DNA of 64,000 bases from Longimicrobium sp. (GCF_036388275.1 NZ_DASVSF010000109.1:1-64000); one strand, 5' to 3'. Numbered from the stretch's first letter, positions 1 through 8,147 are shown. Translations and numbers: made by a program. The notes: generated from the letters alone by a model not told the origin.

Positions 1-195
1 CCCGGCGGCCAGCCGGTAGATGGTGTCGGCCCAGGCGGCGGCGTCCGGGGTGTTCACGGCCAGCAGGGCGGTCGCAGCAGCGTCCAGCACGTCCCTGGGC
101 TCGTAGCTGACCCGGGTGCCCTGGTGCTGGGTCAGGGTGACCTCGGCGACCGGCTCCAGCTCGACGGCGGCGGTGCCGTGACTGATCCGGATCAC
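1..195 (-). CDS. hypothetical protein (N-terminal part, runs off the left edge)
   Basis: The reading frame is open from a GTG at 195 to the window edge, giving 65 residues beginning MIRISHGTAAVEL. The GTG overlaps the TGA of the upstream gene (GTGA), the usual arrangement of co-translated genes here. The sequence is acidic and soluble, with no motif I recognise. Function unknown. Confidence 0.6.
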   Translation of the reverse strand, partial: MIRISHGTAAVELEPVAEVTLTQHQGTRVSYEPRDVLDAAATALLAVNTPDAAAWADTIYRLAAG

Positions 196-935
196 AGGAA
201 GGTCTCCTTCGCTGAGACGGTGATCTGCCGCCGGGGCTTGGCCGGGACAGGCGTGGGAGACGGGGCGGAGACGGCCGGTTCCCGGGGGACCGGCGGTAGC
301 GCGGGGACGGGCACGGGCCCCTCGTCGTGGCGCAGCGCGGCCCGGTACCGGTTGACACCCCACTGGACGGCGAAGCAGGACCAGAGGAAGTGGTGCTTGA
401 AGCCGCGCAGGTCCCACTCCCAGGCGTCGGAGAACCGGAAGCGGTCGGCGTGCCCCTGCCACTCGAAGCGGTCCACGGCCGAGCGGAAGGTGCCCTCGTC
501 CTCCTCGACCTCCCCGTCCAGGATCTCGTGGCAGATGTCGTCCCAGAGATCCCGGGTCGCGGCCAGCACCCAGCCGTGCTCGTCCGCCCACTCGCGGAAG
601 TGCTCGATGACGTGCTGGCGGGCCAGGTCCGGCTCGTAGGCCCGGATGTCCCCGGCCTTGACCTTCTCGCCCCAGTAGCCGGGGTTGATGTCCTGGCCGG
701 GGCGGCCGAAGAAGGTGGTCATGTCCTCGACGCGGCTGAACACGTAGGTGCCCATGTCGCCGTTGAAGCACAGCGACCCGGGCCAGGTGATCAGGTCGAA
801 CCAGTAGAGGCCGGTGTCCGGTCGCCGGAAGGTCAGGTGCCGGTACAGGCCGTCGTCGTGGAGCACGGTCATCTCGTGCTTGGCCGTGTCCATCACGAAG
901 ATCTTGGCGGCGAGAGGGTGTCTCGTCTGAGTCAT
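192..935 (-). CDS. conserved phage hypothetical protein
   Basis: 247 residues, starting ATGACTCAGACG (MTQT), the same start context as several other genes in this window. Residues about 25-75 hold an aromatic block around YWFDLITWPG and FNGDMGTYVFSR that I associate with a widespread phage hypothetical family of unknown function. The C-terminal 45 residues are Pro/Ala/Val rich and probably disordered. It is the first gene of a leftward unit diverging from the gene at 998. A GTTGACAC element lies inside it at 351. Role unknown. Confidence 0.75.
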   Translation of the reverse strand: MTQTRHPLAAKIFVMDTAKHEMTVLHDDGLYRHLTFRRPDTGLYWFDLITWPGSLCFNGDMGTYVFSRVEDMTTFFGRPGQDINPGYWGEKVKAGDIRAYEPDLARQHVIEHFREWADEHGWVLAATRDLWDDICHEILDGEVEEDEGTFRSAVDRFEWQGHADRFRFSDAWEWDLRGFKHHFLWSCFAVQWGVNRYRAALRHDEGPVPVPALPPVPREPAVSAPSPTPVPAKPRRQITVSAKETFL

Positions 936-997
936 CTGAGATCCGTATCTAGTTGACGTTGTTGATGCAATCTAACATACCCGTTAGAGTGAACGGC
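936..997. promoter_or_regulatory. divergent control region between leftward and rightward units
   Basis: A GTTGACG/GTTGATG tandem (952-958 and 961-966) with 9-bp spacing lies between divergent genes. Rightward, TTGACG 953-958 is 17 bp from CATACC 976-981. Leftward, the reverse complement gives GTCAAC followed directly by TAGATA about 10 bp before the ATG at 935. The tandem is a degenerate version of the operator pair found at the strong promoters described below. Confidence 0.55.
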
Positions 998-1327
998 ATG
1001 AGCAACTTCAAGCGCCACCTGACCCTCGCAGGGGGGTCTGACAGAACCGTCATCCAGAGGTTGAGGTACGCCAGCCTTCCCGCCCGTGACCTGCACTTTC
1101 GCGGTCGGTGCCTGGTCAGGCTCACACCCCGCCGGGCGCGCAACGTCTACGGCCTGGTGACCGTGCTGCGGGCTCACCCGAACGGGTTGTCCGTGCTGAA
1201 GCGCGACATCGAGGGTCTGCGGACACCCCGGCGGCAGTGGCTGAAGCTGCGGCTGATCTGCGGCGTCCTCGTGTGCACGCGCTGGGGTTCGGTCATGGTC
1301 CAGTGGCGGGGGTTCCCCCGTGGCTGA
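998..1327 (+). CDS. small basic protein, unknown
   Basis: 109 residues from ATG 998. The frame is open further upstream, but that stretch is the promoter region. The protein is strongly basic (many Arg and Lys) with central segments rich in Leu, Val and Arg. That fits a nucleic-acid-binding protein, but I see no named motif. It is the first gene of the rightward replication block, 12 bp before the HTH gene, so it should be made early. Confidence 0.6.
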   Translation: MSNFKRHLTLAGGSDRTVIQRLRYASLPARDLHFRGRCLVRLTPRRARNVYGLVTVLRAHPNGLSVLKRDIEGLRTPRRQWLKLRLICGVLVCTRWGSVMVQWRGFPRG

Positions 1328-1339
1328 GGGCAGGCACTG

Positions 1340-1987
1340 ATGCCGCGCGGAGTGAAGTCCGAGCCGGGGCCGATGCGCTACGACGTGTGCCGGAGTCCTC
1401 GCGGCCGGGCCGGTGCCGAGCGGCACCGGAAGGACGGGACGCCGTCCTGTCAACCGTGCCGGGACGCGGCGTCCAAGGCGCACCAGCTCTACAAGCTGCG
1501 GTGCATGAGGCAGGGCGAGCAGCTGGTCTCCAGCATCGGCACCCGGCGGAGGCTGCGCGCGCTGGCCGCGATCGGCTGGACCTTCGGCGAGATCGGCACC
1601 GAGCTGGGCGGCTGGAACCACACGACGGTCCAGAAGCTGGCCAGCGAGCGGTCCGACCAGTGCTGGCTGTCCACCGTCCAGGCCGTCCGTGGGGTCTACG
1701 ACCGGCTGTCGATGACGCCAGGCTGCTCTGCCTACGCCCGGAACCGGGCGGCGCGGCAGGGCTGGCTCCCGCCGCTGGCCTGGGACGACGAGATGATCGA
1801 GGACCCGGACTACGTGCCGCTGGAGCAGGTCATGCGGGACTGGGAGCAGGCGCTGACCGAGGACCGCGCCTGGGAGGCCCGGCACAAGAAGCGGCTGGCC
1901 CGGCAGCGCAAGGCGGCCGAGCGGGACTCGGAGTTCCTGGCGCGGCAGCGCGAGCGCGAGCAGACGGCCAGGGAGAGTGCGGCGTGA
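1340..1987 (+). CDS. helix-turn-helix DNA-binding protein
   Basis: 215 residues. An HTH lies at about residues 66-100 (RRRLRALAAIGWTFGEIG, then LGGWNHTTVQKLAS). It is followed by a block SMTPGCS and PPLAWDDEMIEDP that matches a protein type common in actinobacteriophages and annotated as an HTH DNA-binding protein. The C-terminus is a highly charged helix. A conserved Cys pair (CQPC) is in the N-terminal part. A TGTCAAC element lies inside at 1449. It is a candidate regulator in the replication operon. Confidence 0.8.
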   Translation: MPRGVKSEPGPMRYDVCRSPRGRAGAERHRKDGTPSCQPCRDAASKAHQLYKLRCMRQGEQLVSSIGTRRRLRALAAIGWTFGEIGTELGGWNHTTVQKLASERSDQCWLSTVQAVRGVYDRLSMTPGCSAYARNRAARQGWLPPLAWDDEMIEDPDYVPLEQVMRDWEQALTEDRAWEARHKKRLARQRKAAERDSEFLARQREREQTARESAA

Positions 1988-2280
1988 CCACGGCAGCGCG
2001 GCGGACCTGGCAGCACCGGGGCGGGCAGGACTGGCGGCCCCTGTTCATCACCCGGCTGGACTGCGGCTGCTGGATCGACTCGATGGCCACCCCGGTCCGG
2101 ATGTGGGAGCCCTGCATGGCGCACGAGGCCGACGGCCACCTGGCGGCGATCAGCGACGACGACGGGATGACCGTGGCCCGATGTCTGGTCCGTGACTGCA
2201 AGTGGACCGTCCGGGAGTTCTACGAGTCGGTGGCCGTCCGTGCAGCTCAGGACCACTGGCAGGACACCCGGGCCAGTTGA
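1984..2280 (+). CDS. hypothetical protein with Cys residues
   Basis: 98 residues from GTG 1984, overlapping the TGA of the HTH gene. The cysteines (DCGCW, then PCMAHEADGH, then CLVRDCKW) could form a small zinc site, which is inference. It is probably co-translated with the HTH gene. About 120 bp of non-coding sequence follows before the primase gene. Confidence 0.6.
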   Translation: MTTAARRTWQHRGGQDWRPLFITRLDCGCWIDSMATPVRMWEPCMAHEADGHLAAISDDDGMTVARCLVRDCKWTVREFYESVAVRAAQDHWQDTRAS

Positions 2281-2401
2281 GCCCGGGACTATTTGAGGGC
2301 TTCACAACACGTAGTGGCCCGGTGCCCAGCTGTGAGCACCGGGATAGTGTCGATGGTCCCGGGACGGCTTCGGCCGGACCGGGATCGCAGGGGGAGATGA
2401 G

Positions 2402-3547
2402 ATGGCGACAGCGGCGTTGACGGAGGGCTGGCCCGCACGGAGCGTGCGGAGGCTGGAGCAGGTGATCGAGCCGGGTCCGGTGCCCGGTGACGGGGCGCTG
2501 GCGGGCGAGCGCTGGATGCTGGTCTGGAACCGGGACAGCCTCGGCGAGTGCTGCTGCTGGCGCGGCACCGTGCGGTCGGTGGAGTCGCCGGTGGCGTCCG
2601 TGGGGTCCTGCCAGCGGCCGGGGAAGCACCCCTGGACGGTGCGGGTTGACGGTGAGCAGTACGGCTTCGTGCACGGGGCGGCCGACGCCCTGGAGTACGT
2701 GGAGCTGCTGGACCGCTTCGGGCCACCCGGAGGCGCGCGGCAGCTCGGGGTCGTGCTGGACGACCTCCTCCTGATCGACATCGACGGGCCGCGCGCGCTG
2801 CGGGACTTCGCCCGGATGTCGTTCACCGTGCCGAAGGACAAGATCATCGGGGTCAGCACCTCGCCTCGCGGCTACCACGTCTGGCTGGACGTGCCGGGCT
2901 GGTCGCAGAAGGCGGTCAACGAGTGGATGGCCAGCTGGCTGGGGCCGCTCGGGGGCTGGGACGGCACCGACGAGAAGAAGGCCGGTCGCCGGGGCTTCCT
3001 GGTGGACGTGCGGACCGGGAGCAACCGGTACGCGGTCTGGCCGGGGTCGGCCGCTGAACGGCGCTGGATCTCGCGCCGGGAGTTCGGCGCTGTCCTCGCG
3101 CGCGCGCTCGTGGGGATGCCGCCGTGGCGGATGGTCCCGGCCGGGGACAAGAAGGACGGCGGCAACGCCCCGTGGTCGGTTGACATGGGGGACCAGTGGC
3201 TCCAGGGCTGGATCAGTGAGCGGTCCGGCGGCGGCGAGATCTCGCTGGAGGGGCTGACGTTCTCGGGGGAGGACGCCGAGCTGGAGATGACCTGGGCGGA
3301 GCTGGAGCGCTGGCTGGCGCGGCTGGAGCGCATGGGTGCAGGTCAGGGGCGCAACAACGCGCTGAATCAGGCCGCGTACTTCAGCGGGTCACGGTGCATC
3401 GCAGCTGGATGGCCGGTGGACACGGTGCGCGCGCGGATCATCGAGGTGGGGGAAGCAGTGGGCACGCACGGAGTTCGAGCGACGGTGGAGTCGGGGCTGG
3501 GCTCCGGCCTGGCGGCGCTGCGCAAGCAGACCCAGGTCAAGGACTGA
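2402..3547 (+). CDS. bifunctional primase/polymerase (prim-pol) domain protein
   Basis: 381 residues. N-terminal archaeo-eukaryotic primase features are visible: CQRPGKHPW near residue 70, the acidic metal motif LLIDIDGP near residue 122, and STSPRGYHVWLD near residue 153, followed by SNRYAVWPGS. The C-terminal part (GRNNALNQAAYFSGS) resembles the accessory region of phage prim-pol proteins. It should prime or copy phage DNA together with the helicase-like protein 6 bp downstream. The start is supported by GGGGGAGATGAG just upstream. A GTTGACA element is inside at 3179. Confidence 0.8.
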   Translation: MATAALTEGWPARSVRRLEQVIEPGPVPGDGALAGERWMLVWNRDSLGECCCWRGTVRSVESPVASVGSCQRPGKHPWTVRVDGEQYGFVHGAADALEYVELLDRFGPPGGARQLGVVLDDLLLIDIDGPRALRDFARMSFTVPKDKIIGVSTSPRGYHVWLDVPGWSQKAVNEWMASWLGPLGGWDGTDEKKAGRRGFLVDVRTGSNRYAVWPGSAAERRWISRREFGAVLARALVGMPPWRMVPAGDKKDGGNAPWSVDMGDQWLQGWISERSGGGEISLEGLTFSGEDAELEMTWAELERWLARLERMGAGQGRNNALNQAAYFSGSRCIAAGWPVDTVRARIIEVGEAVGTHGVRATVESGLGSGLAALRKQTQVKD

Positions 3548-3553
3548 CCCGGG

Positions 3554-5290
3554 GTGCAGGGGGATGCAGGGAAGGTGCAGGACCCGTGGACGGCGGCCAC
3601 GGCGCGGATCGTCACGATGATCAAGTCCGGGGTGGACCCGCTGGAGGGGATGCTCGGGGAGGGCTACGGGACTGACCGGACCGTGGAGAAGCACGCGCGG
3701 TTGTTCGCCGAGGCCAACAGTGTGGACGTGGCGATGATCATGCCCGTGCTGCTGGCTGCCTACTCCGGGGCCACCCAGGGCGCGTTCCTCGCGCCGCTGT
3801 ACTCCGAGGACTGGACCCCGGCGCACGTGCCGCTGGTCTTCCAGTTCCTGGGGATCGCGGAGTCGGGGGCCCGCAAGTCCACCGTGCTGAAGGAGGGCCG
3901 TGGGCCGCTGGAGCGCGCGATGGCCTGGGGCGTGGCCAGGCGGCGTGAGTGGTGCGCGGTGCAGCAGCAGCTGGCCAAGGAGGCGGCTGGCCACGACGGG
4001 ATCTCCACGGACAAGTTCGCCGACCTCTACGCCAAGGTCTTCGCCGGTGGGGTCTGTGCCAGCACCTTCGCCGACAACGGCACGCAGGAGGGCATCCGGA
4101 ACAAGCTCATCGCCAACGGCGGGCACCGCGTGCTGCTCACCGGTGAATCGGATGTCCTGCGCGAGGTCGGTGCCTATGCCAAGGGGGGCGCGGGGTCGCT
4201 GGGGTTGTTCGTCCGCACCTGGGACCAGGAGACCCTGTCAACCGACCGCGCCTCTGGGGACTCGCACCTCTACATGCCCGAGGCGTCGATGCCGTTCCTG
4301 ATCTTCGTGCAGCCCAACGCCTTCACCGAGTACACGGCGGTGTCGGCCCGGGGCTACGACGAGTTCACCGACAAGGGCGTCTTCGGCCGCGCGTGGCTGT
4401 GGCGGATGCCCGAGGCCGAGATCCCGGAGTCGTTCACCTTCAAGCCGAAGCCGAAGCCGGGAGAGGGCAGTGGCCTGCTGAACTGCCGCCTGCTGGCCGA
4501 GGAGAAGATGCGGGTCCTCGTGGACCGGTCCAACGAGTACCGGGCGACCAAGGGCATCCGGTACGCCTGGGAGACCACCGCCGGTGCGGCGTCGGCGCTG
4601 AAGGAGCCCTCGGAGGTGGCCCGGGAGCTGATCGAGCTGGAGCCGGGGATCGGTGAGGACGCCTTCGTCCGGGTGCAGAACATGCTGCTGGAGCTGCGCA
4701 GGGCGCTGCGCGAGGCCGACCAGGTCGATGCGGGGCTGTCCTACAGCTACCACCCGCTGGTCGCCCGGTTCACCGACCACGTCATGCGGCTGGCTGCCCT
4801 GCTGTCGCTGGCGGATTCTCCGGACACCGCAACGGTTGACACCGCGCACATTCAGGACGTGGCCTGCCGGTTGATGCCCTGGCTGTGGTCGGGGTGGACC
4901 TCGGTGATGAGCGAGCGCCGGTCCTCGAACATCAGTGAGCTGGTCGAGGAGTCGGCCCTGAAGAACAGCAAAGGGATCGACCTCACCAAGCGCGGCGCGG
5001 TGCTGCGGGCGATGGCGGCGCTCGGGGACGGGCCTAGTGCGATGGCTGGCTTCACCGGGTCGCAGATCTCCGAGCGGGCCCGCGCGGTGGTCAAGGGCGG
5101 GAAGAAGATCAGCGGCCTGGGTGCCGAGATGCGCCGGGTCCTCGATGAGCTGGCCAACGCGGGGGAGCTGGTCGAGAGGTTCACCCTGCCCGGCGCGAAG
5201 CTGGACGCCACCGGCAAGGCCGCGCCGACCTACCGGCTCACCCCGGCCGGGCATCAGGCGGTGCAGAAGATGGGCCCTGGAGGCAGCTGA
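3554..5290 (+). CDS. DUF3987-like replicative helicase/primase-associated ATPase
   Basis: 578 residues. A Walker-A-like sequence GIAESGARKST lies near residues 98-108, the variant P-loop of DUF3987-type phage and plasmid replication proteins. It is followed by the lid-like EGIRNKL and a C-terminal winged-helix-like stretch. It sits directly after the prim-pol gene and directly before the candidate origin, which supports a role at the fork. The start is GTG 3554, with GTG 3575 as an alternative. Two operator-like elements are inside (4237 and 4835). Confidence 0.75.
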   Translation: MQGDAGKVQDPWTAATARIVTMIKSGVDPLEGMLGEGYGTDRTVEKHARLFAEANSVDVAMIMPVLLAAYSGATQGAFLAPLYSEDWTPAHVPLVFQFLGIAESGARKSTVLKEGRGPLERAMAWGVARRREWCAVQQQLAKEAAGHDGISTDKFADLYAKVFAGGVCASTFADNGTQEGIRNKLIANGGHRVLLTGESDVLREVGAYAKGGAGSLGLFVRTWDQETLSTDRASGDSHLYMPEASMPFLIFVQPNAFTEYTAVSARGYDEFTDKGVFGRAWLWRMPEAEIPESFTFKPKPKPGEGSGLLNCRLLAEEKMRVLVDRSNEYRATKGIRYAWETTAGAASALKEPSEVARELIELEPGIGEDAFVRVQNMLLELRRALREADQVDAGLSYSYHPLVARFTDHVMRLAALLSLADSPDTATVDTAHIQDVACRLMPWLWSGWTSVMSERRSSNISELVEESALKNSKGIDLTKRGAVLRAMAALGDGPSAMAGFTGSQISERARAVVKGGKKISGLGAEMRRVLDELANAGELVERFTLPGAKLDATGKAAPTYRLTPAGHQAVQKMGPGGS

Positions 5291-5318
5291 TCGTTGTCAC
5301 GGAGCGTGAGCAGTGATG

Positions 5319-5348
5319 AGGGGCCCTCGCCGTCCGGCGGGGGCCCCT
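5319..5348 (+). terminator. hairpin terminator after replication operon
   Basis: AGGGGCCC at 5319-5326 pairs with GGGCCCCT at 5341-5348, with CGCC/GGCG pairing inside, followed by TTGTCG. It lies 28 bp after the helicase stop codon. Confidence 0.6.
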
Positions 5349-5370
5349 TGTCGTTGCAGTGGCTGTATCT

Positions 5371-5690
5371 GTGCAGGTCAGGCGGGGTGTTTGCCGTTTC
5401 GCCCGTTTCGCCCCTGTTCCGCCCTTGCTTCGCCCGGACGAAAGTGCAGGTCAGGGCCCATTTCGCCCATTTCGCCCGTTTCGCCCGGGGGCAGATGTCG
5501 GAGGAGGTGATCGTCACTGTGTGTGCGTCGCGCGCGCTTGCGTGACGTGACCCGTGTTGAGAGAGAGTAGTAATACTTCTTATGCAGATTACTGGGCGAA
5601 ATGGGCGGAATGGGGCGAAATGGGTCTGACCTGCGGTTTTGCTGGGCGAAACGGTGGGCGAAATGGGGGCGGAACGGTGGGGCGAAGCGG
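5371..5690. other. candidate replication origin: iterons in a large inverted repeat
   Basis: No convincing gene lies between 5291 and 5702. Left arm: TTTCGCCC at 5397, 5406, 5461, 5470 and 5479, plus one-mismatch copies near 5416 and 5428; the last three have 9-bp spacing. Right arm: the complement GGGCGAAA at 5594, 5613, 5644 and 5656, with variants at 5603, 5667 and 5680. GCAGGTCAG at the left and CTGACCTGC at the right extend the symmetry. The centre (about 5550-5593) is AT-richer with purine tracts. Iterons of opposite orientation flanking an AT-rich zone, next to primase and helicase genes, are classic origin architecture. Function is inferred. Confidence 0.6.
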
Positions 5691-5705
5691 CGGGGGTGGT
5701 GGGTG

Positions 5706-6125
5706 ATGGCCGGTCAGCCGGTGCGCAGGGGGCGGATGACGCCCGCCGAGCGGGCGACGCGACGGGTCGGGGAGCTGAAGGCCAAGGGGCGGGGGCTGCC
5801 CGTGGGGGCCCGGGAGTCGAGGGCCCATGCGACGCAGGTCTGGGAGGCGGCACGGGCGGAGGTGGCGGCGAAGGCGGCCGTGCTGGAGGTGGTGACCAGG
5901 GAGGCGGGAGCGGCGGCGCTCCAGGGGCAGATCGACCTGGTGCTGATCACGGCGGTGGCCGGGCACCTGGGGAGGTGCGAGCTGTGCTGGCGGAAGTGGG
6001 TGGACGGGTACCGGCCGGGGGACCTGCTGACGGCGGTCATCCGGTCGGGACCGGCCGGGGACATCTTCAAGGCGGTCGAGCGGGAGACGAGGGCCCAGGC
6101 CCGGAAGCAGGGGAGGTCGCCGTGA
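5706..6125 (+). CDS. hypothetical protein beside the origin
   Basis: 139 residues from ATG 5706 (GTG 5703 also possible), preceded by a G-rich purine stretch. The protein is mostly helical and Arg/Ala/Glu rich. A short motif CELCWRKWVDGY near residue 95 suggests a Cys pair. Its position just right of the iterons could mean an initiator or accessory role, but there is no domain evidence. Confidence 0.6.
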   Translation: MAGQPVRRGRMTPAERATRRVGELKAKGRGLPVGARESRAHATQVWEAARAEVAAKAAVLEVVTREAGAAALQGQIDLVLITAVAGHLGRCELCWRKWVDGYRPGDLLTAVIRSGPAGDIFKAVERETRAQARKQGRSP

Positions 6126-6268
6126 GCTGGAGGAGGCCGCTGCCGGGGAGGTGGTCGGGGGCCTGGAGGAGGGCTGGTGCGGCGATCGAGATGCTCAGCC
6201 TCGCGCGCGTACATGCGCGCGGGCGCGTAGGCACGCGCAGACGGGCGACCCCCGCCGAAAGATCTTGA
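6122..6268 (+). CDS. small basic protein
   Basis: 48 residues from GTG 6122, overlapping the previous stop (GTGA). It is rich in Arg, Ala and Trp (SWRRPLPGRWSGAWRRAG). It may be a real co-translated small protein or only a permitted frame. The C-terminal half contains a repeated CGCGCG stretch. Confidence 0.35.
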   Translation: MSWRRPLPGRWSGAWRRAGAAIEMLSLARVHARGRVGTRRRATPAERS

Positions 6269-6286
6269 ACTCGGTGAGCGTTTCTA

Positions 6287-6322
6287 GTTGAGTTTGTTGA
6301 CACGTCAGCCGATACTCAGTGC
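6287..6322 (+). promoter_or_regulatory. leaderless tandem-operator promoter (rightward copy)
   Basis: TTGAGT 6288-6293, 17 bp, GATACT 6311-6316, 6 bp, then ATG 6323. A GTTGACA box at 6296-6302 sits inside the spacer, 9 bp after the first GTTGA. This is the same layout as the leftward promoters at 14069, 14474, 15606, 18330, 47108, 62834 and 63293. Confidence 0.75.
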
Positions 6323-6952
6323 ATGACGCAGAACGAGGACTTCCAGCCCGTAACCAAGATCAGCATCATCAGCGCCGTGGTGGCGCTGGCGTTCATCGCC
6401 CTGGTGCTGGCCATCTGGCCGACCAGCGGCGCGCAGACCGCAGCCGCTGCGCAGGCTCAGCCGACCCAGACCCTGGCCCAGATGACCGCAGAGCCGGTGG
6501 CCGAGCCGAGGGCCCAGGCGCAGATCGCCGCTCAGCCGTCCCAGCTGGCCGCTCCGGCCCTCGCAGCCCCTGCTGGGACCACGGACATCCCCCAGGCGAT
6601 CTCAGCCCGTCCTGCGGCGTCTGAGCCGGTTCAGCGCAACGGCGCTGGGACCTCGATCCCGACCACCGATGAGCTGCTGCCCGCGACCAACCCCGTGCCG
6701 TTCGACGCCTGGGCCACCCCGGCCGACCAGGCCGAGGCGGCGCAGTACCGCGCCGAGCACCCGATCGCCTGCGCCGACTACGCGATGCTGACCGCCGAGG
6801 ACGGCACCTGCGTGACCTCGGACTTCTACGCCGACCAGACGTTCCGCACCGACCCGGAGAGCAACCCCGCCGAGGTCATCCAGGAGGACGACCCCCGCTG
6901 GGACTGCGCCACGATGGGCAACCGGATCTGCGGGCCCCAGCCCCTCAACTGA
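6323..6952 (+). CDS. membrane-anchored or secreted protein, unknown
   Basis: 209 residues beginning MTQNEDF. A hydrophobic segment at residues about 12-33 (ISIISAVVALAFIALVLAI) acts as a signal anchor. It is followed by an Ala/Gln/Pro-rich linker of about 100 residues and a small C-terminal domain with four Cys (CADY, GTCVTS, WDCATM, RICGP), which may form disulfides outside the cell. It is a single-gene unit with its own promoter and terminator, next to leftward genes. It could act at the host envelope during early infection or lysogeny; that is inference. Confidence 0.7.
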   Translation: MTQNEDFQPVTKISIISAVVALAFIALVLAIWPTSGAQTAAAAQAQPTQTLAQMTAEPVAEPRAQAQIAAQPSQLAAPALAAPAGTTDIPQAISARPAASEPVQRNGAGTSIPTTDELLPATNPVPFDAWATPADQAEAAQYRAEHPIACADYAMLTAEDGTCVTSDFYADQTFRTDPESNPAEVIQEDDPRWDCATMGNRICGPQPLN

Positions 6953-6962
6953 TCAACCCGCT

Positions 6963-6996
6963 CAGAAGCCCGTCAGCATCAGCTGACGGGCTTCTG
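6963..6996. terminator. bidirectional hairpin terminator between convergent units
   Basis: CAGAAGCCCGTCAGC (6963-6977), a 4-nt loop, then a perfect 15-bp complement to 6996. It lies between the stop of the gene at 6952 and the stop of the leftward gene at 7020. Confidence 0.9.
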
Positions 6997-7019
6997 GCAT
7001 GTCCGGGCCCGGAACCCCC

Positions 7020-7196
7020 TCAGAGGCCGGGAGCGGGCGGCTCAGGCGGCGCGCTGGCCCCCTCATCACGTCCACGTGCCCAGCGCACACCGCGCCAGAA
7101 GCCGTGGGCCCAGGACAGGCTCCAGCCCGCGAACGCGGCCAGCATCACCGAGCCCGCCCACATCAAGATCCCGAAGCTGGACAGCAGCACGTCCAT
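7020..7196 (-). CDS. small single-span membrane protein
   Basis: 58 residues from an ATG overlapping the previous TGA (TGATG). Residues 1-30 (MDVLLSSFGILMWAGSVML and following) form a transmembrane helix, then a basic stretch (WRGVRWARGRDE) and a Pro/Ala-rich tail. It is the last gene of the long leftward operon before the terminator at 6963-6996. Confidence 0.6.
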   Translation of the reverse strand: MDVLLSSFGILMWAGSVMLAAFAGWSLSWAHGFWRGVRWARGRDEGASAPPEPPAPGL

Positions 7197-7513
7197 CAGT
7201 CCCGCTCCCCCATGCGCCGTCTGCGCTCAGCCCTGGTCTCCCGGCCGGGCTGATAACCGGGGTTATCAGCAGGGTCTGGGACAGCATCACGAACGTGTGG
7301 GACAGCGTTCAGCCGGGCCTGGACAGGGATCTCAGCGGTCTTCGAGTCAGCCCCAGCTGCGTCAACCGCTGGGAGAACGTGCAGGTCAGGGCCGGTTGAC
7401 ACGGGCTGATCGGCGCTCGAACGCTCATCAGCTGAACGGCGTGCGAAGAAGCCGATCAGCACGCCCAGGCCGAGACATCCCCAGCAGATCAGGACCCAGG
7501 CGATCGTGTTCAC
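7196..7513 (-). CDS. small membrane protein
   Basis: 105 residues from GTG 7513 (VNTIAWVLICWGCLG). One N-terminal transmembrane helix at residues 3-20 is followed by a soluble polar tail ending in an Arg-rich run (RAERRRRMGERD). The start overlaps the upstream stop (GTGA). An operator-like GTTGACA lies inside at 7395, and a perfect AT-containing palindrome at 7249-7270. Confidence 0.6.
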   Translation of the reverse strand: MNTIAWVLICWGCLGLGVLIGFFARRSADERSSADQPVSTGPDLHVLPAVDAAGADSKTAEIPVQARLNAVPHVRDAVPDPADNPGYQPGRETRAERRRRMGERD

Positions 7514-7680
7514 CGGCCGATGCTGTCCAGCTCGCGCCAGAGCTGGTCCATCGACTCGATGTCCGCCCTCGGCCGCCTGGAGCGGTTGAGCTTCACCAGG
7601 CGGTGCGTGAACCACAGCAGCGCGCCCACCACAGCCGCCCAGACGGCCGCCACGACCCCCACGATCAGCCCTACGCCCAC
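7510..7680 (-). CDS. small membrane protein
   Basis: 56 residues from GTG 7680, starting inside the last codons of the upstream gene. Residues 3-24 (VGLIVGVVAAVWAAVVGAL) form a transmembrane helix; the rest is a basic amphipathic tail. Three neighbouring tiny membrane proteins (7020-7680) suggest envelope-acting functions such as exclusion or holin-like roles, but nothing distinguishes these. Confidence 0.55.
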   Translation of the reverse strand: MGVGLIVGVVAAVWAAVVGALLWFTHRLVKLNRSRRPRADIESMDQLWRELDSIGR

Positions 7681-8147
7681 GGGTTGCCCCAGTCCTCCGG
7701 ATCGCTGGGAGCGCCAGGGTGGCCCTCACCCTCGCTCATCGGCATCAGCTCGGCCTCAACGATCTCGCCCTCGTCGTCATCGAGCAGACCGAGCGCATCA
7801 GCCATCGCGCCGGTCTGCTCAGCGCTGGACATCAGCGCCTGCGTCGGGCCCTTCAGGTCCTTCAGCCGCTTCCTGATCACCTCAGCGGGCGACAGCTGGG
7901 TGGTCAGGCCGTAGTCCTCGGCCTCCTGCGGCACCACCCTGAAGTGGACCTCCTTCGGCGGGGCCAGGCCGACCCTGTCCAGGATGGCCGTGGCCGCCTG
8001 GACCCTGGCCACCTCGGACTTGCCGTTCTCAGCGATGTCAACCAGGGCAGATGCCGCCACCGGTGCGCCGCCCGCCAGCACCTTCCACGCGGTCTGGATG
8101 TGCTCGGGCCCGCCCTGGACAGCCGGGGACTTCGAGGGCTCAGCCAT
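7671..8147 (-). CDS. conserved phage protein, possible small-terminase-like DNA-binding protein
   Basis: 158 residues. The N-terminal helical stretch (AWKVLAGGAPVAASALVDI, then SEVARVQAATAILDRVGL) has the repeat-like helical pattern seen in some small terminase subunits and related phage DNA-binding proteins. The C-terminal half is acidic. Its position, 17 kb from the large terminase and in the leftward early operon, argues against a packaging role. I treat the assignment as weak. Confidence 0.6.
   Translation of the reverse strand: MAEPSKSPAVQGGPEHIQTAWKVLAGGAPVAASALVDIAENGKSEVARVQAATAILDRVGLAPPKEVHFRVVPQEAEDYGLTTQLSPAEVIRKRLKDLKGPTQALMSSAEQTGAMADALGLLDDDEGEIVEAELMPMSEGEGHPGAPSDPEDWGNPWA

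Noticed and set aside
4238..5254. 338-codon minus-strand frame opposite the helicase gene.
   Set aside because: Shadow of the plus-strand gene; low-complexity Pro/Arg/Leu/Gln composition and no promoter.
5391..5690. The iteron region as a CRISPR array or as coding sequence.
   Set aside because: Units are only 8-9 bp, partly contiguous and in opposite orientation on two sides, with no spacers; frames across it read as repetitive Phe/Arg/Pro or Gly/Glu/Met strings.
7671..8147. Firm assignment as terminase small subunit.
   Set aside because: The helical pattern is only loosely similar and the gene sits in the leftward early operon far from terL.
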